Made by a program: the position numbers and the translations under genes. A stretch of DNA of 12,097 nucleotides from JBEKEX01 sp050013615. Lineage in GTDB: Bacteria > Chloroflexota > Anaerolineae > Anaerolineales > Anaerolineaceae. Below, in pieces: positions 6,452-12,097 of the stretch (positions are counted from its first letter, which is position 1; every line of letters starts with the position of its first letter). Below the pieces are notes generated by a model that saw nothing but the letters and a program-made list of their open reading frames with translations, was not told the DNA's origin and did not search any database. The stretch lies in contig JBEKEX010000062.1 in the NCBI GenBank assembly GCA_050013615.1, positions 1 to 12,097 of the forward strand, in the 5' to 3' direction.

Positions 6452-6519
6452 GAGTGGGCGCAGAATTGCTCGAAACCGGGCGTTCCAAAATCCGAAAACT
6501 GCGTTAGAATATTGCTGTT

Positions 6520-6603
6520 GGGACGGTGGCGGAATTGGCAGACGCAACGGACTTAAAATCCGTCGGGAGAGATCCCTTGTGGGTTCAAGTCCCACCCGTC
6601 CTA
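6520..6603 (+). tRNA. tRNA-Leu (anticodon UAA)
   Basis: A complete class II tRNA. The acceptor arm GGGACGG pairs with CCGTCCT (G1-U72 is a wobble), followed by discriminator A. The D arm is GCGGAATTGGCAGACGC. The anticodon arm is ACGGA-CTTAAAA-TCCGT with TAA at its centre. The long variable arm is CGGGAGAGATCCCTT, and the T arm is GTGGG-TTCAAGT-CCCAC. The 3' CCA is not encoded. A TAGAAT box (6505-6510) lies about 10 bases upstream and may be its -10 element. Confidence 0.95.
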
Positions 6604-6668
6604 CTTGTACTGAAATGGCTAATTCAAGCTAGTCAACCTAATCCGGCAACCGAATATATAAATTTCTA

Positions 6669-6704
6669 ACACACTTTATACGAAATTCTCGTATATAAAT
6701 GTGT
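6669..6704. promoter_or_regulatory. imperfect inverted repeat upstream of the SPFH gene, candidate operator
   Basis: ACACACTTTATACGA (6669-6683) is mirrored, after AATTC, by TCGTATATAAATGTGT (6689-6704) with one inserted base and one mismatch. TATATAAAT also occurs as a direct repeat at 6655-6663 and 6692-6700. The AT-rich block lies 50-100 bases before the gene and probably contains the promoter, but I cannot fix a -35/-10 pair. Confidence 0.4.
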
Positions 6705-6738
6705 TACAGTATGACCGTTGTCATTTCATAAATAACAC

Positions 6739-6744
6739 GAGGAG
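6739..6744 (+). promoter_or_regulatory. Shine-Dalgarno GAGGAG of the SPFH gene
   Basis: GAGGAG lies 9 bases before ATG 6754. This is a strong ribosome site and supports the start. Confidence 0.75.
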
Positions 6745-6753
6745 AATGTCACC

Positions 6754-7599
6754 ATGTACACTCAAGCTGGTAAGAATACGATCAATTTGAACAGAAGGGG
6801 AATGGGGGCGGTGGTTATTGGTTTTATTGTAGTCTTGGTTTTGATCATCCTGGCCCTTGCCTCCGTTTATACGGTTCCTGCTGGATACGTGGGCGTGATC
6901 ACCCGCTTTGATGCCGTGATCGGCGTGGCGAATCCGGGGTTGGGGTTCAAGATCCCATTCGTCGACCAGATTGTCGATATGAGCGTCCAGACTCAAAAAG
7001 ACGAAGTGGACGCTTCGGCCATGTCCGAGAATTTGCAGGTGGTCACCTCCAAGATCGCCATCAACTATCACCTGGATGGGACAAAAGCAGCTTCTGTTTA
7101 TCAGAATATTGGGACAGAATATCCGGATGTGATCGTCGCGCCGGCTGTTCAGAATACGTTCAAAGCGGTCACCGCGCAATACACCGCCGAACAACTGATC
7201 ACCAACCGGGAAGAGGTGCGCGCCAAGGCTGAAGAGGAGTTAACCTCCCGGCTTGCGCCTTATAACATCATCGTCGAGAATTTCAATATCGTGAACTTCG
7301 ATTTCTCGTCCGAATATCAGGCAGCCATCGAGGCTAAGCAGGTGGCCGAGCAGCAAGTCCAGACCAGCCAGCAAAAACTAGACCAGGCCAAGATCGATGC
7401 GGAGACGGTCGTCGCCCAGGCCCAAGGCCAGGCCGATGCCCAGGCGGCGCTGAAGAACACCGGCTCGTTGACCCCCGAATACCTCGAGTATTTGTTCCTG
7501 ACCAAGTGGGATGGCAAGCTGCCCAGTGTGATGGGTGGGGCGACTCCGGTATTCAGTCTCAATAACTTTTTGAGTAATAGCGCAACTCCCGCACAGTAA
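6754..7599 (+). CDS. SPFH/Band 7 (prohibitin-like) membrane protein
   Basis: The 281-residue protein begins with a short charged head, then one strongly hydrophobic helix (about 17-40), and continues directly into an SPFH domain (VPAGYVGVITRFDAVIG, then PGLGFKIPFVD). From about 188 to 236 it becomes an Ala/Gln/Glu-rich coiled coil with AQAQGQADAQ, as in prohibitins and HflK/HflC. The tail (237-281) is Pro/Gly/Asn-rich. The length matches prohibitins. Such proteins form large rings at the inner membrane that organise microdomains or regulate proteases such as FtsH. The charged N-terminus and single helix predict membrane anchoring with the domain on one face. It stands alone, with an operator-like repeat upstream and a perfect hairpin terminator downstream, so it is a single-gene unit. 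No partner (NfeD or FtsH) is in the window. Confidence 0.93.
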   Translation: MYTQAGKNTINLNRRGMGAVVIGFIVVLVLIILALASVYTVPAGYVGVITRFDAVIGVANPGLGFKIPFVDQIVDMSVQTQKDEVDASAMSENLQVVTSKIAINYHLDGTKAASVYQNIGTEYPDVIVAPAVQNTFKAVTAQYTAEQLITNREEVRAKAEEELTSRLAPYNIIVENFNIVNFDFSSEYQAAIEAKQVAEQQVQTSQQKLDQAKIDAETVVAQAQGQADAQAALKNTGSLTPEYLEYLFLTKWDGKLPSVMGGATPVFSLNNFLSNSATPAQ

Positions 7600-7614
7600 G
7601 TCGTGGAAAATATA

Positions 7615-7650
7615 ACAGCTTAGGAGAGAAATCTCCTAAGCTGTGGTTTT
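7615..7650. terminator. perfect 13-bp hairpin terminator between convergent genes
   Basis: ACAGCTTAGGAGA (7615-7627) pairs perfectly with TCTCCTAAGCTGT (7632-7644) around a GAAA loop. A short TTTT run (7647-7650) follows on the + strand. On the - strand the hairpin is followed by TATATTTTCC. It ends the SPFH gene and also lies 30 bases after the stop of the glycosyltransferase gene, so it is likely bidirectional. Confidence 0.8.
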
Positions 7651-7673
7651 AAGAGAAATGAAGCAAGACAGGA

Positions 7674-8948
7674 TCATTTTCCATTCCACTGATTGATAAT
7701 CCTTTTTGTCAATTCAATGTTGTTTTGGTAGCTATAGTTATTCTTTATCTCTGCCAGATCATCAGTATTTGGTTTTATTAATCCTTTAATTTCCTCAATG
7801 TTTGTAGTAAGTAAGTCTTTTTTATCCTTCTTGATGAGCGCATATTTCTTATTCTTTAAATCTAAACCAAAATCACCAATACATTCTAATAAAATCAGAC
7901 AATTTTGTGTCCCAAGATATTCAGGAATTTTCACGGGAGATGAGAAATAGCTCACGAGGTTATCGCTTCTGACCGCAATGCCAATATCAGCAGCGCTATA
8001 TAAGCCGGTTAACGTTTGACCACTAGCACTTTCAATGATCAAGTCCTTTATGTTGTACTTGAGCATATATTGGCGGGCTTTCTCTTGATTAAGGGTAAGT
8101 ATCATAAATCGTAATTCTTGGTGATTATCTTGTATTTGAAGATTTTTTATGAAAGAAAATAATAAATCAGGTTCCTGCCATTTTAGCAGCGTACCACTAT
8201 AAAAAATCAGTTTTTGATGATCCGCGATATGATATTTATTACGGAACTTCAATCTCAATGTCTCATCGAAATAAAATTGATTTTGATCAAAGAAACAGGG
8301 TATCGTAACAACTTTTTGTGATATCAAATTGTATTTCTTTACAATATATTCTTTAAACCGTCTTGATACGACTGAAATTGAATCGGCATTTTTTATATTT
8401 ATTCTACCCATTATCCGGAGTATCATAAATTTAACTAATCTAAACAATATATTCGACTTAGAATAGAATAATTCTTCTTCAGGGACTAATCCCCTTATGT
8501 CAAAATGGAGATGTGTTTCCTGATTTTGTTTCTTTATGAGAACACCAATAAAGCAATTGAAGTAGTTCATCGCCCAAATGAACCGATCATCATAATTTGT
8601 AGCAATCCGGTTGATGTCTTTTGAAGCGTTTATTACATCTTTTATGGTTCTACTTTTAATATGATAGAACTGTATTTCAATTCCATTGTTTTGTGCTAAT
8701 TTCCTTAAATTATCTTCTTTTTCAGTTATTTCCCTATATTTTTCCTCTGGTATTCGCTTTGGAAATATAGAAGTTACAAGGATATCTGAATGATCCACTA
8801 GCCGATATTCGAATAGATTTCTGATAAAAGTAATATCGACCGTCTCATAAAGAGCGCTACGAAAAGTGTGACTGCCCATGAATATAAAAATTGCTCTTTT
8901 TCTTGTTGATTTATTTGTTGAGGAGTGATTAGTAGAAAAGGTATGCAT
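7674..8948 (-). CDS. GT4-type glycosyltransferase
   Basis: The 424-residue protein has the two-lobed layout of GT-B retaining glycosyltransferases. The N-lobe contains DIRGLVPEEE (150-159) and ADSISVVSRRFKEYI (188-202). The hinge is VVTIPCFFD (213-221). The C-lobe contains FYSGTLLKWQEPDLL (249-263) and YSAADIGIAVR (317-327), followed by SSPVKIPEYLG (336-346), the usual donor-binding region. It therefore most likely moves a sugar from a nucleotide-sugar onto a surface glycan at the cytosolic membrane face; donor and acceptor cannot be told. The gene is strikingly AT-rich, with many AAA, ATA and AAT codons, unlike the genes left of 7600, which suggests horizontal transfer. The ribosome site at ATG 8948 is weak, and M24 is a possible alternative start just before GSHTFRS. 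Downstream is the shared terminator. Confidence 0.82.
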   Translation of the reverse strand: MHTFSTNHSSTNKSTRKRAIFIFMGSHTFRSALYETVDITFIRNLFEYRLVDHSDILVTSIFPKRIPEEKYREITEKEDNLRKLAQNNGIEIQFYHIKSRTIKDVINASKDINRIATNYDDRFIWAMNYFNCFIGVLIKKQNQETHLHFDIRGLVPEEELFYSKSNILFRLVKFMILRIMGRINIKNADSISVVSRRFKEYIVKKYNLISQKVVTIPCFFDQNQFYFDETLRLKFRNKYHIADHQKLIFYSGTLLKWQEPDLLFSFIKNLQIQDNHQELRFMILTLNQEKARQYMLKYNIKDLIIESASGQTLTGLYSAADIGIAVRSDNLVSYFSSPVKIPEYLGTQNCLILLECIGDFGLDLKNKKYALIKKDKKDLLTTNIEEIKGLIKPNTDDLAEIKNNYSYQNNIELTKRIINQWNGK

Positions 8949-9287
8949 GAAATCTCTGTCTGGATTTAGTTATCATCCATAAATAATATATAAGTGATGG
9001 GTGGCACTGGATCGATTAAAAAAATTATTCAGTGCTAATTCTTACAATTGATCATCTCGATAAGAAGTGCAGAAGCCACTGGATGCTCTAGATATTTCTG
9101 TTTCATATTCAATCCATAAAATAATTATAGCTATAAATCAATTTCGCCTATCCTCCTTAAAGCGGAACATCAAACTGTGAATATATGTACGCCAGCGATT
9201 GGTAAATTGGTCATCCACGTCCATTTTGGAACCGCAAGAATTTGAATTTCGCTCTTTTGGATAACGCAACCCTGTTATAGGACAGGT
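8949..9287. other. AT-rich intergenic stretch, no intact gene seen
   Basis: The first part (8949 to about 9130) is very AT-rich and should contain the promoter of the - strand glycosyltransferase gene; TATATT-like boxes occur on the - strand near 8980-8990, but no clear -35 is visible. An inverted repeat GCACTG (9005-9010) / CAGTGC (9032-9037) flanks an A/T-rich spacer. On the - strand a short open stretch ending at 9138 (ending SLMFRFKEDRRN) could be the tail of a destroyed gene, but it has no upstream body. I see no RNA gene here. Confidence 0.4.
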
Positions 9288-9554
9288 GTGATCGATCCGA
9301 ACCGAAAGATTTGGAACCAACAACAACAAGCGTTGCACAGTGCACTCAGCTCTCCGGTCGACCACGCAAAAGCCGTCGAATTATTCCTTGAGCAACACGC
9401 CATAGTGGACGCGTCCAGCATGAGCCAGGCCAAGTTGTACTCGTTAAATGATAAACGCCGGGAATGCCTGAGCGACGCGGCTACCCATTGGCCTTCGTGG
9501 TCTTTGGATTCAACAAGGAGAAAGACTTTTTCGGGAACTATGGCGTATGCTTAG
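9288..9554 (+). pseudogene. broken DinB-like gene remnant
   Basis: GTG 9288, with AGGACAGG just upstream, opens an 88-codon frame. Its first 55 residues look like a real protein start: DPNRKIWNQQQQALHSALS, then VDHAKAVELFLEQHAIVDASS. This resembles the N-terminal helix of small DinB/DUF664-type proteins common in Chloroflexota. From about residue 55 the frame loses resemblance and stops at 9552-9554. A second frame (about 9464-9670) continues without recognisable motifs, which suggests a frameshift or recombination junction. A normal DinB protein is about 150-180 residues, so the gene would be dead. Local GC (33 of 60 in 9421-9480) is closer to the left part of the window than to the AT-rich genes on both sides. 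The family call is from memory of pattern and is uncertain. Confidence 0.4.
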
Positions 9555-9601
9555 ACCGCAGACTTGATCCAGGAGCGGACCAAATAGAATCCTTCGGCGA
9601 T

Positions 9602-9620
9602 TGCTCGCTTTTCGCAAGCA
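9602..9620 (-). terminator. stem-loop after the pyruvyl transferase gene
   Basis: On the - strand TGCTTGC-GAAAA-GCGAGCA forms a 7-bp stem with one G-U pair, beginning about 5 bases after the stop codon. There is no T run behind it, so it is a weak terminator at best, or an mRNA-end stabiliser. Confidence 0.3.
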
Positions 9621-9624
9621 CGGT

Positions 9625-10779
9625 TTATGATTCAAGGCATTTATTCACCGATAATAGGAACTCGCGTTGAAGCTGGTTATTGGTTTGTAGATTGGCACGA
9701 ATGATCGGTGATATTTCAGAGCTCCAAATCTTTTTTACTGAATCGCAAGTGGATATAAATTGATCTATGTCGAACTCATCCGCATAAGTGTCCTGGTACA
9801 GAGAGCTTTCCACATTGAAACTCTCGAGCAAACTGAATACTTTGCTATTCAATAATGTTTTAGGCTGAAATGGTTCAAACGCCACGAAGGGAGTTCCTTC
9901 GCGCAGACAAATCACCGATACATGGAAGCGGTCTGTGATGCAAAAATCAAGGTGTTTGATCAATGTAACCCATTCGTCTACATCCACGCGGTGACCGATA
10001 TTTAGATCGGCGCAAGGGTTGAACATGTTGAAATTGATGATCTGGTAGCCCAGAGCATGATAATGGCTACAGATGCTTGCTGATATCTGGCTTTTCCCAT
10101 AATAGAGCATACCCAAAATGGGGCGTTCTTTAGAGATTTTATACTTTTCGATGAGCACGGAAAAGTCGATCGGTTTTTCCTGGTAAAAGAATGCCGGGTC
10201 TGTAATTCGTTGAACCGGGACGACCTTATCAATCCCAGCCTCTTCCATCATGATCTGGGTGATCTTGTCTCTTACCCCAATCAACTGGTAATCGCGCAGG
10301 GTGTCATAAACCTGTTTTTTGAGACTGCGAAACATTTCAAGATCTGTGCGGTGTCCTGAAATTGCATAGGCGATTTTCTTGGCTTTGATTTTCTTGGGCA
10401 GCCAGTAGATGTTCAGAAAAGTGGTCTCGGGCAAAATGTTCCAAACGACTTTTGCAGTGATAAGTGCGTCATATTGCCTGGCATTCACATCGTTTATCAG
10501 TTCATCAGTGCGGTGGAAGTTGACGATCTTATCGATCGATAAATTTTGTTTTGTTACCTTATTCAATGTTAGGTATCTCTGAAAGTTGTAGAACGGGATC
10601 TTATTGTTAATTTTTAGTGAGCGCAATGTTTCTTTGGCCCTAAAAGCGGCATCCAGGAATTCTAAAAAATGAACATCGTATTGCTCATTTAAACCGGAGA
10701 TCATCGTATTGAGGGACGAATTGAATAAACAGGAGCCATGGTTGGCATCGATTATTGTAAGGATTCCAATTTTTGTCAT
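9625..10779 (-). CDS. polysaccharide pyruvyl transferase family protein
   Basis: The 384-residue protein fits the polysaccharide pyruvyl transferase family (CsaB/WcaK-like, PF04230). The N-terminus has GILTIIDANHGSCLFNSSLN, the place of the family's N-x-G-s motif. The middle has LIGVRDKIT (166-174), then TDPAFF (193-198). The C-terminal half has ITDRFHVSVICLREGTPFVAFE (281-302), whose RFH (284-286) and GTPF match the most conserved family block. Family members transfer pyruvate from phosphoenolpyruvate to sugar hydroxyls as ketals, although several act instead as glycosyltransferase-like enzymes. It is cytosolic with no membrane helix. Its ATG at 10779 overlaps the stop of the LarA gene by four bases (ATGA), so the two are translationally coupled. 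Composition is AT-rich. A surface-glycan role is likely; the exact reaction is not proven. Confidence 0.85.
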   Translation of the reverse strand: MTKIGILTIIDANHGSCLFNSSLNTMISGLNEQYDVHFLEFLDAAFRAKETLRSLKINNKIPFYNFQRYLTLNKVTKQNLSIDKIVNFHRTDELINDVNARQYDALITAKVVWNILPETTFLNIYWLPKKIKAKKIAYAISGHRTDLEMFRSLKKQVYDTLRDYQLIGVRDKITQIMMEEAGIDKVVPVQRITDPAFFYQEKPIDFSVLIEKYKISKERPILGMLYYGKSQISASICSHYHALGYQIINFNMFNPCADLNIGHRVDVDEWVTLIKHLDFCITDRFHVSVICLREGTPFVAFEPFQPKTLLNSKVFSLLESFNVESSLYQDTYADEFDIDQFISTCDSVKKIWSSEISPIIRANLQTNNQLQREFLLSVNKCLES

Positions 10780-12065
10780 ATGGTTCCGTCCTGAAAGTTG
10801 GCCAACAGCAAAGGAGACGCTTTGTAGATCACGACTTTTACATTGGTTTTATTCGTTTGTAATTTGACCAACTTGTCTAATGCGTCTTGCCAGTTCATAA
10901 CAACTTGCCCTTTGGGTAACACTGTTTTTAATTCACTTTCTGAAATATTAGGTGAAACTACAATCACATGTAAACTACGGCGCCAGAGTATGTTTCGAAT
11001 CGATTGGAGTCTACTGCCAATTTGAGTCAGGTCTTTCAGTTGGAAGTTTACGATCCTTCTCGTTATTCTTGATTGGATCGGATTTGACACCGGAAATAGA
11101 TCGTGGCCGCCGATCCCTCTAGCGCAATTGGCTAATAACACTTTTTGGGTAGCTTTTTTAGCGTGCTCAAAAGGCCAGATTCCGCGGTCAAACCCAAACT
11201 GTAGGTCCATATCGAATGGATAAATATCTGAAATGATCAAATCGGCATCTTTTCGCAAAGGCACGGAAAAAGCCGATTTAACAAAGTCAACGGCTTCGAC
11301 GAATGCTTTTTCGGGATGGCCTGCAAACATATTACATATTTCTCTGTTTTGATTTAATACCAAGTTGACGCAAAAGTCGATCTCTATCCTTTCCGCGATT
11401 TTGTTGATCTCCCATCGAAAAGGATGTTCAATGCTCCTGTTTAGCGTACTTGTGCCACTCTTCAGGTCATGTAGAATGCGGATTGTTTCATATCCGCCTA
11501 ATCCAACTACTGCCATTTTATTACCACCAGAGAAACCGGCGATGGGGTGGGGATAGACGCTCCCAACAGATATCTTTACGTCACTTTCCAAAAACTTTTT
11601 GTTTATTGTGATTGGTGTACCTTCATCCGTGTGCCCGATTAAAACACAGTCTTCTCGACAATTGTGCTGGATGACCTTTATCTCTTTAAAATCTAGCTTA
11701 TCGATTTTTCTTAAAACATCTTCACTTGAAAGGGCCTTGTGAGTTCCGGTGGCTATTAGGAGGGTGATGTCTTTCTCGTCGATCCCGACTGATTTCAACT
11801 GGGCGATGACCTTTGTTAAGATCACCGTTACCGGTGTTGGGCGACTGAGGTCGTCAATTGCGATCGCTGCAGTCTTTTTGTTGTTCGCTAGAAATGGGAT
11901 CGAGGCGCACCCAATTGGGTGATTGAACTTTTCCTCAATATCAATATCCGACAAAGCAGGCAGGGGTTGATCCCCGTAAATGGTTACATCCCAATTGTCT
12001 GGAAATTCTATTAAATACTCTTCATCTGAAAGCCAAACATTTCTCTTGAAGAAATACTTTTTCAT
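10776..12065 (-). CDS. larA: LarA-family nickel-pincer-nucleotide 2-hydroxyacid racemase/epimerase
   Basis: The 429-residue protein is close in length to Lactiplantibacillus plantarum LarA (lactate racemase) and keeps its key residues at nearly the same positions: D72 and R75 in IDDLSRPTP, H109 in ATGTHK, H173 in PHPIAGFSGGNK, K183 (the lysine that binds the NPN cofactor covalently, ten residues after the histidine) and H199. K294 in HAKKAT corresponds to K298 of LarA, but the neighbouring Gln (Q295 in LarA) appears to be His291. Family members racemise or epimerise 2-hydroxyacids, including lactate, malate and aldonates, by hydride transfer at a nickel-pincer cofactor made by LarB, LarC and LarE, none of which is in the window. 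It heads a coupled pair with a pyruvyl transferase, so the substrate may be a hydroxyacid destined for a surface glycan. The symbol marks the family only; true lactate activity is unproven. Confidence 0.85.
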   Translation of the reverse strand: MKKYFFKRNVWLSDEEYLIEFPDNWDVTIYGDQPLPALSDIDIEEKFNHPIGCASIPFLANNKKTAAIAIDDLSRPTPVTVILTKVIAQLKSVGIDEKDITLLIATGTHKALSSEDVLRKIDKLDFKEIKVIQHNCREDCVLIGHTDEGTPITINKKFLESDVKISVGSVYPHPIAGFSGGNKMAVVGLGGYETIRILHDLKSGTSTLNRSIEHPFRWEINKIAERIEIDFCVNLVLNQNREICNMFAGHPEKAFVEAVDFVKSAFSVPLRKDADLIISDIYPFDMDLQFGFDRGIWPFEHAKKATQKVLLANCARGIGGHDLFPVSNPIQSRITRRIVNFQLKDLTQIGSRLQSIRNILWRRSLHVIVVSPNISESELKTVLPKGQVVMNWQDALDKLVKLQTNKTNVKVVIYKASPLLLANFQDGTI

Positions 12066-12097
12066 GTTGATTCCATTTGCTTAAGAGTGCTCATTAT
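12062..12097 (-). CDS. possible C-terminal tail of an upstream gene (partial)
   Basis: On the - strand the frame from the window edge reads I-M-S-T-L-K-Q-M-E-S-T-stop. Its TGA overlaps the ATG of the LarA gene as ATGA, the same overlap that joins LarA to the pyruvyl transferase gene. Twelve codons without a stop could be chance, so the call rests mainly on the repeated overlap geometry. Confidence 0.4.
   Translation of the reverse strand: MMSTLKQMEST

Noticed and set aside
6520..6603. tRNA-Leu as a phage or island attachment site.
   Set aside because: No integrase is in the window and no second copy of the tRNA 3' end was seen to the right.
9005..9037. Inverted repeat GCACTG / CAGTGC as an insertion-element end or operator.
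   Set aside because: The arms are only 6 bp with a 21-base spacer, and no transposase or target duplication is present.
1..12097. CRISPR arrays, insertion sequences or defence systems.
   Set aside because: No regularly spaced repeats, transposase, nuclease or toxin-antitoxin motifs were seen on either strand.

Overview
The window is about 12 kb of bacterial chromosome. It most resembles a member of the Chloroflexota, probably Anaerolineae, though no rRNA or marker gene is present and this rests only on gene style and content: a MoeB-rhodanese fusion, a PIG-L deacetylase, a JAMM peptidase, a divergent PlsY, a UPF0104-PHP pair and a DinB-like fragment. Two parts differ in base composition. The left part (about 1-7600) is moderately GC-rich (36 G/C in the 60 bases 5161-5220). 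Most of the right part (about 7650-12097) is AT-rich (16 of 60 in 8401-8460; 18 of 60 in 10561-10620).

Left part. Five genes run on the + strand: the C-terminal part of a MoeB/ThiF-type adenylyltransferase fused to a rhodanese domain (cut by the window start), a PIG-L/LmbE zinc deacetylase, a nine-helix membrane protein of unknown function, a JAMM/MPN metallopeptidase, and a divergent PlsY acyltransferase. The first and fourth are the activating enzyme and the hydrolase expected of a CysO-type sulfur-carrier pathway for cysteine. A bidirectional hairpin terminator separates plsY from a convergent metallo-beta-lactamase-fold gene that lacks two metal-binding histidines. Its divergent neighbour is a UPF0104/LPG-synthase-type membrane protein overlapping a PHP phosphoesterase. 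The shared upstream region holds a perfect 10-bp inverted repeat, a good sigma-70-like promoter for the hydrolase, and a TATAAT box almost touching the start codon of the membrane gene. A tRNA-Leu(UAA) and a single-gene SPFH/prohibitin unit with its own operator-like repeat follow.

Right part. All intact genes are on the - strand: a LarA-family (nickel-pincer nucleotide) racemase/epimerase, a polysaccharide pyruvyl transferase joined to it by an ATGA stop/start overlap, and a GT4-type glycosyltransferase. Between the last two lies a stretch without an intact gene that carries a broken DinB-like remnant of higher GC. This looks like the edge of an acquired surface-polysaccharide locus that continues past the right end of the window, where an upstream gene probably also ends with an ATGA overlap.

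Most noteworthy: the LarA homologue inside a glycan locus; the hydrolase with an intact Zn2 but broken Zn1 site; the PlsY with changed signature motifs; the split CysO-type pathway; and the regulatory palindromes at 4720-4743 and 6669-6704.
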